DNA of 55,294 nt from positions 1-55,294 of the forward strand of contig JAQBPR010000251.1 in NCBI GenBank assembly GCA_028287395.1, given 5' to 3'. The notes under the pieces were generated by a model that worked only from the letters and a program-made list of their open reading frames with translations, was not told where the DNA came from and made no database searches. Positions within the stretch are counted from its first letter, which is position 1, and each line of letters opens with the position of its first letter. The position numbers and the translations under genes are program-made. Source of the stretch: Bacilli bacterium (lineage in GTDB: Bacteria > Bacillota > Bacilli > Paenibacillales > NBRC-103111). Below are positions 17,444 to 25,856 of this stretch, piece after piece.

Positions 17444-18631
17444 ATGAATCGAATGTTTATCCGCTCGATCATATCTCTAATACTGATAATGGTCTTTTTT
17501 AGTATCGGAAGCATTGCCGTTGTTACAGCTGCCGGACTTACGGACCCTATCATTGCTGAACAGGCCAAGCATGTACCGGCAGATCAAGTGGAAAGCTATT
17601 GGCGCCAATTGATGAATGATTACGGCGGTCTTTTTCCGGACAACCAAGCGCCCAGCTTTATGGAGATGATAGTACCTGGCGGCAAAGGACTGCATCCTAA
17701 ACAAATTTTTAATGCTTTATTCGAATTTTTTTTCCATGAAGTATCGGTTAATGGAAAATTACTGGCAACCATCATTATTTTAACCGTATTCAGTATGATC
17801 CTTGAAACCCTGCAGAGCTCCTTTGAGAAGGGTGCAGTTAGCAAAGTGGCTTATGCGATTTCCTATATGGTGTTGATCGTCATCGCAATCAATAGCTTTA
17901 ATATCGCGATTGGTTATGCGAGAACGGCGATTTCCGGAATGATTCACTTTATGCTTGCCATTGTACCGTTATTGCTTACATTACTTGCTTCAATGGGTAA
18001 CATAGCTTCCGTGGCCATTTTTCATCCTTTGATTGTTTTTATGATTCATACGGTAGGTACAGCAATCTACGCTATTGTCTTTCCATTGCTGTTTTTTTCT
18101 ACCGTTTTACATATCGTCAGCTCGTTGTCCGAGCGTTACAAAGTGACACAGCTGGCGAATCTGATGCGATCTGTTGCCGTTGGCTTACTTGGCTTATTCG
18201 TTACTGTTTTTCTCGGTGTCATGTCGGTACAAGGAGCCAGTGGCGCGATTACCGATGGAGTGACGATAAGAACGGCCAAATATGTGACCGGCAACTTTGT
18301 TCCCGTAGTAGGCAGGATGTTTTCCGATGCATCGGAAACCGTTATTGGCGCATCATTGCTAGTGAAAAATGCAGTAGGCTTATCAGGCGTGATTATTCTA
18401 TTGCTGCTTTGCGCGTTCCCTGCTATGAAAATATTAGTACTTGCCTTGATTTACAAAGTTTCCGCAGCAGTGCTGCAGCCGCTCGGAGGCAGCCCGATTA
18501 TCCAGTGCTTGCAAATGATTGGACAAAATATGATTTATGTATTTGCAGCATTAGCGGCAGTGGGATTTATGTTTTTTCTGGCAATCACAATCATCATAAC
18601 GGCCGGAAATTTATCCGTCATGATGCGTTAA
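17444..18631 (+). CDS. spoIIIAE: Stage III sporulation protein AE
   Basis: A membrane protein of about 395 residues with an N-terminal signal-like helix (residues 3-26), a hydrophilic segment, and about seven further membrane helices. Family motifs include FHPLIVFMIHTVGTAIYAIVFP and GNLSVMM at the end. The ATG at 17444 follows GGAGGG by four to five bases; the frame extends upstream to 17405 but that part overlaps spoIIIAD. The largest integral membrane subunit of the SpoIIIA complex, with a distant permease-like look. The length matches B. subtilis (399). Confidence 0.94.
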   Translation: MNRMFIRSIISLILIMVFFSIGSIAVVTAAGLTDPIIAEQAKHVPADQVESYWRQLMNDYGGLFPDNQAPSFMEMIVPGGKGLHPKQIFNALFEFFFHEVSVNGKLLATIIILTVFSMILETLQSSFEKGAVSKVAYAISYMVLIVIAINSFNIAIGYARTAISGMIHFMLAIVPLLLTLLASMGNIASVAIFHPLIVFMIHTVGTAIYAIVFPLLFFSTVLHIVSSLSERYKVTQLANLMRSVAVGLLGLFVTVFLGVMSVQGASGAITDGVTIRTAKYVTGNFVPVVGRMFSDASETVIGASLLVKNAVGLSGVIILLLLCAFPAMKILVLALIYKVSAAVLQPLGGSPIIQCLQMIGQNMIYVFAALAAVGFMFFLAITIIITAGNLSVMMR

Positions 18632-18659
18632 TTGCCTGAGCGGAAAGCGAGGCGCTTGC

Positions 18660-19346
18660 GTGGGGTGGTTGAGTAGTTGGATCAAGGAATTGATCCTCAT
18701 CATATTAGTTGCCGTTTTTGCCGATCTTTTGCTGCCAAGCCATGCATTACAGCGATATGTGAGAACCATCATTGGGTTATTTATCTTGCTTGTGTTACTT
18801 TCACCGATCTTCGAATTTTTCCATAAAAGCTGGAATGCAGATCGCTTGGTCCAAGCAGCAATGGATGCGCAAAACACAGATAAAGCGACGATGCAGCCCT
18901 TATCGGCCATTGTTCGTCAATCAGACGAGCTGAAAGCAGAGAATCAGAAGCAAGCCAAACAGCTGTTGGAGCAGCAAATCGGCGCAAACATTAAAGCTGG
19001 CATTGAGAACCAAGCGCTAGATTCTGTAGAAAGCGTAGAGGTTAATACCCAAATCGATGGGAACGGAAAGCCGAGTATTACAAGCATACATGTGTTTTTA
19101 TCAGCTAATAATGTAAACCCATCTGTTGTTGTTTCGAGCAGCGTGGAGCAAGAAAAATCCAGTCCGATTTTCACTCCGATACAATCGATAAAACCTGTTG
19201 TGATTGAAATACAACCAGACTTTCAGAAGGATAAGAAAAAAGCTGCAACTACGCCACCCATGGTTAGCGATAAGCGGAAAAGTCAGATAAAGCAATATAT
19301 TGAACAGCAATGGCAAGTAAAAACCAATCAAATTAGCGTAGAATAA
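18660..19346 (+). CDS. spoIIIAF: Stage III sporulation protein AF
   Basis: A 228-residue protein with two N-terminal membrane helices (about 8-26 and 34-54) and a soluble C-terminal domain that, in the family, adopts a ring-building-motif fold. GWLSSWIKELILIILVAVF is the family start. The start is a GTG at 18660, seven bases after CGAGG. It is slightly longer than the B. subtilis protein (206), with a Ser/Val/Lys-rich insertion at about 150-200. Part of the ring system of the feeding tube. Confidence 0.92.
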   Translation: MGWLSSWIKELILIILVAVFADLLLPSHALQRYVRTIIGLFILLVLLSPIFEFFHKSWNADRLVQAAMDAQNTDKATMQPLSAIVRQSDELKAENQKQAKQLLEQQIGANIKAGIENQALDSVESVEVNTQIDGNGKPSITSIHVFLSANNVNPSVVVSSSVEQEKSSPIFTPIQSIKPVVIEIQPDFQKDKKKAATTPPMVSDKRKSQIKQYIEQQWQVKTNQISVE

Positions 19347-19374
19347 TTGAATTATTTAGGGGAGGAGCAGAAAA

Positions 19375-20019
19375 ATGGGGAAATTTTTGAAGATGATCGA
19401 GCAATGGCTTAGCGGTGGGCCGGGCGCTTCAAAAAGAGTCAAAACGTTTCGTTGGCTTATGTTGATTGGACTGGTTGGCGCGGCCTTGATGATTTTCAAT
19501 TCCTTTTCCTTTTTATCGGTGAAAGAGGTAGACCCCATCGGTACTGGCAGGGCTTCCCCACAAACGAATCAAACGCAAACGACCTTTTTGGGTGGCGGCA
19601 ATAAGGAAAAATCCGCATTCAGTGATTACGAGCATGAATATGAATCGCAGCTTAGAGAGATTTTGCAAAAGATCGTTGGTGTTGGCGTGGTTGAAGTCAT
19701 GGTGACGATCGATTCTACGGAGGAAGTGACCGTTGATAAGAATGTGAAGGATTCGCAGCAGGTAACGAACGAAAGTGATACAAATGGTGCCACACGTCGG
19801 ATTACTGATGTTACACGCAGCGGAGATACCGTGGTTAACCAAAATTCAGGCAATCAAAATCCGTTTGTATTGAAATATACGAAGCCAAAAATAAGGGGGG
19901 TCGTTGTCGTAGCGAACGGCGCGGAAAACTTGACAGTTAAAAAGCTGCTTACCGAAGCCGTGGAACGGGGATTAGATGTCCCAAGTAATCGCATATCCAT
20001 TTTACCGCGAAAGCAATGA
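19375..20019 (+). CDS. spoIIIAG: Stage III sporulation protein AG
   Basis: A 214-residue protein with one membrane helix (about 22-42) and an extracytoplasmic ring-forming domain. The Bacillus protein forms a 30-subunit ring through a beta-triangle insertion; the corresponding segment here is YESQLREILQKIVGVGVVEVMV and the charged strand region after it. The C-terminal KIRGVVVVANGAENLTVKKLL-type motif, seen here from KPKIRG, is typical. The ATG at 19375 follows GGGGAGGAG. It ends 28 bases before spoIIIAH. Confidence 0.94.
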   Translation: MGKFLKMIEQWLSGGPGASKRVKTFRWLMLIGLVGAALMIFNSFSFLSVKEVDPIGTGRASPQTNQTQTTFLGGGNKEKSAFSDYEHEYESQLREILQKIVGVGVVEVMVTIDSTEEVTVDKNVKDSQQVTNESDTNGATRRITDVTRSGDTVVNQNSGNQNPFVLKYTKPKIRGVVVVANGAENLTVKKLLTEAVERGLDVPSNRISILPRKQ

Positions 20020-20047
20020 AACAAAAAATATAAAGGTGGTTATTCAA

Positions 20048-20821
20048 ATGAATTCAAAACGACAAACGGTTTGGCTGGTATCTATGTTAAGCATTATGGT
20101 ACTCTTATCCGCTTATTATTTATTTAGCCAAGACGCAAGTAAATTAGACACAACAAAGAACGCAGCGCAAACCCAAGAAATAAAAGTAGATACAAGTCAA
20201 ATCTCACCTGATTCTGTGGACAAAACAAACACTGGAAAAACCACGACGGATCCAAATGCGGTGAAAAGTACAGATACGAATACCGATACAAATACCGATA
20301 CAAATACCGATGCGAATACGAATACGAATACGGATGCTGCATTAAATGGGCAATCTACGGATACAAGCGTAACGAATAAGGCGGATTCATCCAAAACAGC
20401 AGTAAATACTTCAAAGGATAAAGTAACGGATGCGCAGGTTTTACAAAAAGTACAGCAGCAAGGCACAACAGGGGATGACTACTTTATCAATCAGCAAATG
20501 AAGCGAAACGACGATTTAGCAAAACAGACGCAAAACTTGTTGACGATCATTACAGATTCGAAGCAAAACACCGAAGCCGTTAGCAAGGCTTATGATGATT
20601 TGCAGCTGATTGAAACTAGACAAGCAAAGCTCAATAGCCTGGAAGAGCAATTGTCCAAGGATTACCACAACGCGATTGTGACACAAGAGGCGAGCAAATG
20701 GAAGGTCATTGTCCAAGAAAATAAATTAGAGAAAAGCCAAGCCGTGAGCATCATCGATTTGGCCATGCAGGAACTAAATGTGGGACCCGACAGCATTTCG
20801 CTACAAGTGAAGCCACAGTAA
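20048..20821 (+). CDS. spoIIIAH: Stage III sporulation protein AH
   Basis: About 257 residues: one N-terminal membrane helix (about 8-26), an unusually long Thr/Asp/Asn-rich linker with tandem TDTN-type repeats, and a C-terminal YscJ/FliF-like ring domain (about 145-257) that pairs with forespore SpoIIQ. B. subtilis SpoIIIAH has 218 residues; the linker accounts for the excess. The ATG at 20048 lies nine bases after AAAGGTGG (20032-20039). The frame extends upstream to 19976 but that portion overlaps spoIIIAG. Last gene of the operon, followed by a terminator hairpin. Confidence 0.94.
   Translation: MNSKRQTVWLVSMLSIMVLLSAYYLFSQDASKLDTTKNAAQTQEIKVDTSQISPDSVDKTNTGKTTTDPNAVKSTDTNTDTNTDTNTDANTNTNTDAALNGQSTDTSVTNKADSSKTAVNTSKDKVTDAQVLQKVQQQGTTGDDYFINQQMKRNDDLAKQTQNLLTIITDSKQNTEAVSKAYDDLQLIETRQAKLNSLEEQLSKDYHNAIVTQEASKWKVIVQENKLEKSQAVSIIDLAMQELNVGPDSISLQVKPQ
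20272..20336 (+). repeat. Tandem 12-base repeat inside spoIIIAH
   Basis: Units of GATACAAATACC, with variants GATACGAATACC and GATGCGAATACG, recur in frame and encode DTNT-type tetrapeptides. The array is a plausible slippage-prone tract that sets linker length. Confidence 0.75.
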
Positions 20822-20851
20822 GTTGTAAATGCCTTTTTAGTTAGAAGCCTG

Positions 20852-20876
20852 AGAGTCCGGTAAAACTGGGCTCTTT
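20852..20876 (+). terminator. Terminator after the spoIIIA operon
   Basis: AGAGTCCGG (20852-20860) pairs with CTGGGCTCT (20866-20874) over nine positions including two G-U wobbles, with a five-base loop. Only a short T run follows, so efficiency may be modest. Confidence 0.5.
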
Positions 20877-20915
20877 CCATTTCTTCGGTTTATGTTATAA
20901 TACTAACGTTAGTCC
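20874..20915 (+). promoter_or_regulatory. Candidate accB promoter with overlapping palindromes
   Basis: A weak -35 TTTCCA (20874-20879) and perfect -10 TATAAT (20896-20901) are 16 bases apart. Immediately downstream, ACTAACGTTAGT (a perfect palindrome) overlaps GTTAGTCCTAAC. Together they form TTAG/CTAA half-sites across the expected transcription start. This resembles operators of the fatty-acid repressor FapR, but the spacing is not a clear match. Confidence 0.45.
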
Positions 20916-20973
20916 TAACTTCAGGGATGACTATTTGAGTTTTCCAACGAAACCTTTAGGAGTGAGTTTCTTA

Positions 20974-21474
20974 ATGTTCAAGTTAAGCGAAATTAAAGAA
21001 TTAATTAAATTGGTCGATCAATCGTCTCTTCAAGAATTAGAGATTCAGAATGAAGGCTCCAAGCTGCTCATTCGTAAACCGAATAAAACAGAATCCGTCA
21101 TCGTTACTTCAGCACACGCTGCACAGGCTTATGCAACCGCAGCTGTTCCAACTGCCACGCTGCAAACTGTAGATCATTCAGCAGCGTCTGCCGGAACGGA
21201 GACAGCCAGTGTTTCCATTGTGGCTGATCAATCCCATTTGCATCGTATCGTTTCTCCCATGGTAGGTACTTTTTATCATGCGTCTTCGCCTGAAGCAGGT
21301 CCCTTCGTTAAAGTTGGCGATAAAATAAAAGAGAAAACTGTAGTTTGTATCGTCGAAGCGATGAAGTTGATGAACGACATTGTTGCCGATACGACTGGAG
21401 AAATCGTCGAAATTCTAGTTGAAAACGGTCAGTTGGTTGAATATGGCCAACCTCTCTTTTTAGTAAAGCCGTAA
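20974..21474 (+). CDS. accB: Acetyl-CoA carboxylase biotin carboxyl carrier protein
   Basis: About 166 residues: an N-terminal helix, an Ala/Thr/Val-rich flexible linker (about 45-90) and a C-terminal biotinyl domain. The biotin attachment site EAMKLMND has Lys131 as acceptor, and the preceding SPMVGTFYHASSPEAGPFVKVGD is the typical thumb-containing region, given here in part. The ATG at 20974 follows AGGAGTGAG; the upstream frame from 20935 lacks a ribosome binding site. Carries carboxyl groups between AccC and the carboxyltransferase for malonyl-CoA synthesis. Pairs with accC downstream. Confidence 0.95.
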   Translation: MFKLSEIKELIKLVDQSSLQELEIQNEGSKLLIRKPNKTESVIVTSAHAAQAYATAAVPTATLQTVDHSAASAGTETASVSIVADQSHLHRIVSPMVGTFYHASSPEAGPFVKVGDKIKEKTVVCIVEAMKLMNDIVADTTGEIVEILVENGQLVEYGQPLFLVKP

Positions 21475-21478
21475 AACG

Positions 21479-21523
21479 TAACTTAGCGTTTGCTTATGAT
21501 GCAAGCTTGCTAAAGCAAGCTCT
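21479..21523 (+). repeat. Intergenic repeat family 2, copy before accC
   Basis: TAACTTAGCGTTTGCTTATGATGCAAGC resembles the AACTTAG-TATGCTTACGATGCCAG unit seen at 7300-7357 and 22949-23020. It is followed by a hairpin AGCTTGC-TAAA-GCAAGCT directly ahead of the accC ribosome binding site AGGAGG. Confidence 0.45.
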
Positions 21524-21538
21524 CAGGAGGATACATAC

Positions 21539-22897
21539 ATGAAGTTTCATAAGGTATTAATTGCGAATCGCGGAGAAATCGCGGTTCGTATTATTCGGGC
21601 TTGTCGCGAAATGGGGATCTATACGGTTGCTGTATATTCCGAAGCAGATCGAGATTCTTTGCATGTAAAGCTTGCAAATGAAGCGTACTGCATTGGGCCT
21701 ACTTTAGCGCGTGACAGCTATTTGAATTTTACAAATTTAATGAGTGTTGCCACATTAACAGAATCCGATGGCATACATCCGGGCTATGGGTTTTTAGCTG
21801 AGAATGCAGACTTCGCTGAAATATGCGGGAAATGCAACATTACCTTCATCGGTCCTTCACCGGAAGCAATTCGCAAAATGGGTGATAAATCCGTTGCCAA
21901 AACAACGATGAAATTAGAGGATGTTCCGATTATTCCAGGATCAGACGGCTTGGTTGAAGATGTTGAGGATGCTGTTGCAATCGCTCGCGAAATCGGATAC
22001 CCGATCATTATAAAAGCAACTGCAGGTGGTGGCGGTAAGGGGATTCGTATTGCAGAGGATGAAGAATCCTTAGTCCAACAAATTATTTCTGCACAGCAGG
22101 AAGCGCAAAAGGCTTTTGGCAATGCAGGGGTTTATTTAGAGAAATATTTGACCGGAATGAAGCATGTCGAAATCCAGATTATTGCCGATAATCATGGGAA
22201 TGTTGTTCATCTTGGAGAACGTGATTGTTCCGTTCAAAGAAGAAGACAGAAGCTGGTAGAAGAATCTCCATGTCCAATACTTACTCCGGAAATTCGTAAA
22301 AAGATGGGCGATGCTGCGGTTCGCGCAGCCAAAGCGGTTCAATATTCTGGCGCGGGTACTTTAGAATTTTTGCTTGCACCGGATGGTAAATTTTATTTTA
22401 TGGAGATGAATACGCGTATTCAAGTGGAGCATCCGGTAACCGAGATGGTAACCGGCGTGGATCTGATTAAGGAAATGATCCGTGTTGCCGAAGGGGCTCC
22501 GCTTTCATTTAATCAAGAAGATATTGTGATCAATGGCTGCGCGATTGAATGTCGGATTAATGCCGAAGACGTAACTCGTAATTTTATGCCATCGCCAGGT
22601 ACAATTAATTTTTATTTGGCACCTGGGGGACTGGGTGTACGTGTAGACAGCGCGGCTTACCCAGGTTATACGATCTCGCCTCATTATGATTCGATGATCG
22701 CCAAATTAATTGTCTGGGGCGCTACCCGTGAGGATGCTATTGCACGAATGAAGCGAGCGCTAAGTGAATTTTCGATTGAAGGGATTCATACTACAATTCC
22801 TTTTCACCAACGTTTGTTGGAGCATCATACCTTTATTAAAGGTGATTTCGATATTAAATTTCTTGAAGATCATGATGTCAATGATCCGCATTCTTAA
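21539..22897 (+). CDS. accC: Acetyl-CoA carboxylase, biotin carboxylase subunit
   Basis: A 452-residue ATP-grasp enzyme that carboxylates the biotin on AccB using ATP and bicarbonate. [20 protein letters not shown] is the N-terminal signature. The glycine-rich ATP lid is [12 protein letters not shown]. The catalytic region [16 protein letters not shown] contains the conserved Glu, Asn and Arg of the active site. The length fits AccC (about 450). The ATG at 21539 follows AGGAGG. Operon with accB. Confidence 0.97.
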   Translation: MKFHKVLIANRGEIAVRIIRACREMGIYTVAVYSEADRDSLHVKLANEAYCIGPTLARDSYLNFTNLMSVATLTESDGIHPGYGFLAENADFAEICGKCNITFIGPSPEAIRKMGDKSVAKTTMKLEDVPIIPGSDGLVEDVEDAVAIAREIGYPIIIKATAGGGGKGIRIAEDEESLVQQIISAQQEAQKAFGNAGVYLEKYLTGMKHVEIQIIADNHGNVVHLGERDCSVQRRRQKLVEESPCPILTPEIRKKMGDAAVRAAKAVQYSGAGTLEFLLAPDGKFYFMEMNTRIQVEHPVTEMVTGVDLIKEMIRVAEGAPLSFNQEDIVINGCAIECRINAEDVTRNFMPSPGTINFYLAPGGLGVRVDSAAYPGYTISPHYDSMIAKLIVWGATREDAIARMKRALSEFSIEGIHTTIPFHQRLLEHHTFIKGDFDIKFLEDHDVNDPHS

Positions 22898-22904
22898 GAT
22901 CCAT

Positions 22905-22933
22905 TTGTCATATTTTTGCTTGAATGATATAGT
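22905..22933 (+). promoter_or_regulatory. Sigma-A promoter of the asp23/amaP unit
   Basis: TTGTCA (22905-22910) and TATAGT (22928-22933) are separated by exactly 17 bases. The start would fall near 22940, inside the repeat-containing leader of the Asp23-family gene. Confidence 0.6.
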
Positions 22934-22948
22934 ACTTATTAAAAAGAC

Positions 22949-23020
22949 TATGTTTACGATGTCAGTTTTCTGACGAAAACTAAGAATATGCTTACGAAGT
23001 CAATTTTTTCAAAAAATTTC
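22949..23020 (+). repeat. Intergenic repeat family 2, two-unit copy before the Asp23-family gene
   Basis: TATGTTTACGATGTCAGTTTT and AACTAAGAATATGCTTACGAAGTC are two units in tandem, in the same order as at 7300-7357 on the other strand, ending just before the GGGGGG ribosome binding site. A hairpin TCAGTTTTC-TGAC-GAAAACT can form between the units. Confidence 0.6.
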
Positions 23021-23035
23021 GGGGGGTGTTAATTT

Positions 23036-23449
23036 ATGACTACCATAGCGGCAGATTATGAAAAAACAGATATGGGAAATATTCAAATTGCACCAGAGGT
23101 TATTGAAGTGATTGCTGGTCTAGCGACCATAGAAATTAAAGGTGTAGCTGGAATGAGCGGAGGTTTTGCAGGTGGAATTGCAGAACTTTTGGGACGTAAA
23201 AATTTATCCAAAGGTGTTAAAGTAGAAGTAGGTCAACGCCAAGCTGCGGTGGATGTTTCTATTATTATTGATTATGGCTATAAAATCCCCGAGGTAGCAC
23301 ATGAAATTCAGCGCAATGTAAAGCAAGCGATTGAATCGATGACAGGTTTAGATGTGGTTGAAGTGAATGTGCATATTCACGATGTGCACTTTAAAGCAGC
23401 GGATAAAGAACGAACAGAAGAAGAAGGCGTGCTATTAAGAGTTAAATAG
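23036..23449 (+). CDS. yqhY: Asp23/Gls24 family envelope stress protein (YqhY-like)
   Basis: A 137-residue Asp23/Gls24 protein. The core runs GNIQIAPEVIEVIAGLATIEIKGVAGMSGG and then VDVSIIIDYGYKIPEVAHEIQRNVKQAIE (both in part), ending in VNVHIHDVHF. In B. subtilis yqhY lies directly after accBC and its loss perturbs acetyl-CoA carboxylase activity, so a link to fatty-acid synthesis is plausible. In Staphylococcus Asp23 is anchored to the membrane by AmaP, whose homologue follows here. The ATG at 23036 has GGGGGGTG upstream. Confidence 0.93.
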   Translation: MTTIAADYEKTDMGNIQIAPEVIEVIAGLATIEIKGVAGMSGGFAGGIAELLGRKNLSKGVKVEVGQRQAAVDVSIIIDYGYKIPEVAHEIQRNVKQAIESMTGLDVVEVNVHIHDVHFKAADKERTEEEGVLLRVK

Positions 23450-23469
23450 TTGTGTAAATATGTATTTTA

Positions 23470-23502
23470 AGCAAACCCCCTACAGGATGCAGGGGGTTTG
23501 CT
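23470..23502 (+). terminator. Strong hairpin between the Asp23-family gene and amaP
   Basis: AGCAAACCCCCT (23470-23481) pairs perfectly with AGGGGGTTTGCT (23491-23502) around a nine-base loop. There is no T run on either side, so it may be an attenuator, processing site or 3'-end protector rather than a classical terminator. It could set a ratio between the cytoplasmic Asp23-family protein and its anchor. Confidence 0.55.
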
Positions 23503-23535
23503 CTATAACTGTTATATAGGAAGGGGACAAGCATT

Positions 23536-24096
23536 GTGGCGAAAATTATCGATCGGTTTCTTCTATTTATATTTAGCTTAACCATGATTGGTTGTGCCGG
23601 ATACGTACTGTTGGCTGCTTTCGGCGTCATTTCATATGTGGATTTCGGCGTATTGCTGCATAATTTATATTATGATACGGATACAGCGGTATCGTTCATC
23701 GTTACTTGTTCGCTTGCTGTTTTAATTAGTTTACGATTTTTATATATTGCTGTACGTCCAGGAAGAGTCAACAGCCCTTCCATTGATCAACGCACGGAAT
23801 ATGGAGATGTCCGCATCTCGCTTGAAACGGTGGAGAATTTAGCGTTAAAGGCAGCGCTTCGTACACGCGGTATCAAGGATTTAAAAGCAAGAGTGTCGGT
23901 AAATGAAGCTGGATTGGAAATAGTTATCCGTACATTGATTGATGGTGAACATGCGATACCTGTACTAACCGAAGAAATTCAAAGTACAGTGAAAGCACAA
24001 ATTGAAGAGGTTACGGGCATACCGGTTGCAACAGTTTCAGTTTTTATAGCTAATGTTGTACAAGCAGGTCATGTCTTTAAAAGCAGAGTGGAATAA
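23536..24096 (+). CDS. amaP: Alkaline shock response membrane anchor protein AmaP
   Basis: A 186-residue protein with two N-terminal membrane helices (about 8-31 and 49-72) followed by a soluble Asp23-like domain (about 88-186). This is the AmaP arrangement used to hold Asp23-type proteins at the membrane. The Asp23 portion includes VENLALKAALRTRGIKDLKARV and TVSVFIANV. The start is a GTG at 23536 behind GGAAGGGGACA. It lies between the Asp23-family gene and a DUF2273 protein, the conserved three-gene unit. Confidence 0.9.
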   Translation: MAKIIDRFLLFIFSLTMIGCAGYVLLAAFGVISYVDFGVLLHNLYYDTDTAVSFIVTCSLAVLISLRFLYIAVRPGRVNSPSIDQRTEYGDVRISLETVENLALKAALRTRGIKDLKARVSVNEAGLEIVIRTLIDGEHAIPVLTEEIQSTVKAQIEEVTGIPVATVSVFIANVVQAGHVFKSRVE

Positions 24097-24110
24097 AAGG
24101 TGGGATTCCC

Positions 24111-24338
24111 ATGTGGAATGAATGGTTCAACAATCATCAAGGCAAAGTAGTTGGCGTGGTCGCCGGGATATTTTTCGGCTTTATTTATTTAATTTGGGGT
24201 TTGTGGGATATGTTGATTTTTGCCTTTATCGTTTTTATTGGCTATTATATTGGGAAAAGGTTTGACCACAAGGAGCCGTTTAATGGCGTCGAAAATTTGT
24301 GGAATTGGCTGACAGATCGATGGAGAATGTTTAGATGA
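24111..24338 (+). CDS. DUF2273 small membrane protein
   Basis: A 75-residue protein with two adjacent membrane helices (about 13-30 and 33-47) and a basic, aromatic tail FDHKEPFNGVENLWNWL. DUF2273 proteins are regular partners of Asp23 and AmaP genes in Firmicutes. The ATG at 24111 follows AGGTGGGA, 14 bases after amaP. The function is unknown; a role in the membrane complex of the envelope-stress proteins is inferred from context. Confidence 0.85.
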   Translation: MWNEWFNNHQGKVVGVVAGIFFGFIYLIWGLWDMLIFAFIVFIGYYIGKRFDHKEPFNGVENLWNWLTDRWRMFR

Positions 24339-24347
24339 ATTCCTGTG

Positions 24348-24398
24348 AAGGGCAGCATCCTCTCGTCATGAGGTTGTTCTTTCATAGGTTTTTTTGCG
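24348..24398 (+). terminator. Possible terminator upstream of nusB
   Basis: An imperfect stem around CCTC-TCGTCAT-GAGG, extended by flanking purine/pyrimidine pairing, is followed by ATAGG and a run of seven T residues. The pairing outside the 4-bp core is irregular. Confidence 0.4.
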
Positions 24399-24448
24399 AT
24401 AACAGAGTCTATACTAACGAAGCGAGTTAACATGAGGGGGATTTACCA

Positions 24449-24910
24449 ATGAGACGTAGATTAGCCAGAGAGATTGCATTGCAGAGCTTATATCAAATGC
24501 AGATGAATGAGGTTACAGCAAGCGAAGCGATAGCGATGGCGATTCACGAAGCTGAGAATGATAACGAGAGCGCATTGCTGCTTCAGAACGAAAAGATAGA
24601 GCCTAAATACATTGAAGAGCTAGTCGTAGGAACAGAGCAGCATAAAAAAATAATTGACGAGCTTTTAGTTGAATATTTAAAAGGCTGGCAAATCGATCGT
24701 TTGTCCAAAGTTGACAAAGAGGTGCTTCGATTAGCGGCATATGAAATGATTTTCCGTGATGACGTTCCGCCGAAGGTTGTGGTCAATGAAGCGATTGAGT
24801 TGTCCAAGCATTTTGGTACAGAAGAATCAGGCAAGTTCGTCAATGGTGTGCTCGGTAAAATGATCAAGGAATTGGATGACATTAAAACAAAGAACCAATT
24901 GCCTCTTTAA
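24449..24910 (+). CDS. nusB: Transcription antitermination protein NusB
   Basis: A 153-residue all-helical NusB that binds the boxA RNA with NusE (ribosomal protein S10) to promote rRNA antitermination. The family start RRLAREIALQSLYQMQ and the C-terminal signature PPKVVVNEAIELSKHFG plus KFVNGVLGKM are present. The length is slightly above the usual 130-140, due to a charged insertion at about 40-50. The ATG at 24449 follows GAGGGGG. It begins the nusB-folD-xseA-xseB series. Confidence 0.95.
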   Translation: MRRRLAREIALQSLYQMQMNEVTASEAIAMAIHEAENDNESALLLQNEKIEPKYIEELVVGTEQHKKIIDELLVEYLKGWQIDRLSKVDKEVLRLAAYEMIFRDDVPPKVVVNEAIELSKHFGTEESGKFVNGVLGKMIKELDDIKTKNQLPL

Positions 24911-24982
24911 GAGCGTGTATAATAAGTTGCGATTGGGAGTGAGACATACCAATCTCACGCACATAACAAAGGAGCGGATAAA

Positions 24983-25849
24983 ATGCCAGCACAAATCATC
25001 AACGGAAAAGAAATTGTAGGCGAAGTGCGCGAGCAAATTAAACAGGAGGTTGAGGCATTCAGATCCCAAGGTATTCAGCCTGGTCTTGCGGTTGTATTAG
25101 TTGGAGATGATGCGGCATCTGCAGTCTATGTTCGCAATAAAGCGAAAGCATGTGAAGCTGCCGGAATTTATTCTGAAGTGCACCGTTTGCCTGCGGAAAC
25201 CCTGCAAGTGGCATTACTTGATTTAATCGCACGCTTGAATGCAGATAGCAAAATTAACGGAATTTTAGTCCAATTGCCGCTGCCTAAACATATTGATGAA
25301 GATACAGTGATTGACGCTATCAACGTAGATAAAGACGTGGATTGTTTTCATCCGATTAATGTCGGAAATCTGATGATTGGCAAGGAAAGCTTTCTTCCTT
25401 GTACGCCTTCAGGTGTCATCGCTGTGTTGAAGCATCTAAATATTTCATTATCAGGCAAGCATGCCGTAGTGATCGGTCGCAGCAATATTGTCGGTAAGCC
25501 AATGGCGATGCTATTATTGCGAGAAAATGCGACTGTGACAATATGTCACTCCAAAACGGCCAATATGGAAGAAATCACGCGACAAGCGGATATTTTAATC
25601 GTCGCAGTTGGCAGGGCGCAAATGGTGACACGCAGCTATGTTAAGCCAGGCGCGGTAGTTATCGATGTAGGCATGAATCGTTTGGAAACAGGCAAGCTTG
25701 TCGGAGATGTTGATTTCGATGATGTGGCTGAAGTTGCAGGCTATATTACTCCTGTTCCTGGCTGTGTAGGTCCTATGACGATAACTATGTTACTGCGTAA
25801 TACATTGGAAGCGGCGAAGAGGGCGAAGTTGACCTCCTCTCTGGTATAA
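24983..25849 (+). CDS. folD: Methylenetetrahydrofolate dehydrogenase / methenyltetrahydrofolate cyclohydrolase
   Basis: A 288-residue bifunctional FolD interconverting 5,10-methylene-, methenyl- and 10-formyl-tetrahydrofolate. The catalytic Lys lies in [10 protein letters not shown], the substrate region is [10 protein letters not shown], and the Rossmann NADP-binding motif is [14 protein letters not shown]. The [16 protein letters not shown] signature closes the protein. The ATG at 24983 follows AAAGGAGCG. xseA begins seven bases after its stop. Confidence 0.96.
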   Translation: MPAQIINGKEIVGEVREQIKQEVEAFRSQGIQPGLAVVLVGDDAASAVYVRNKAKACEAAGIYSEVHRLPAETLQVALLDLIARLNADSKINGILVQLPLPKHIDEDTVIDAINVDKDVDCFHPINVGNLMIGKESFLPCTPSGVIAVLKHLNISLSGKHAVVIGRSNIVGKPMAMLLLRENATVTICHSKTANMEEITRQADILIVAVGRAQMVTRSYVKPGAVVIDVGMNRLETGKLVGDVDFDDVAEVAGYITPVPGCVGPMTITMLLRNTLEAAKRAKLTSSLV

Positions 25850-25856
25850 TAAGTCG

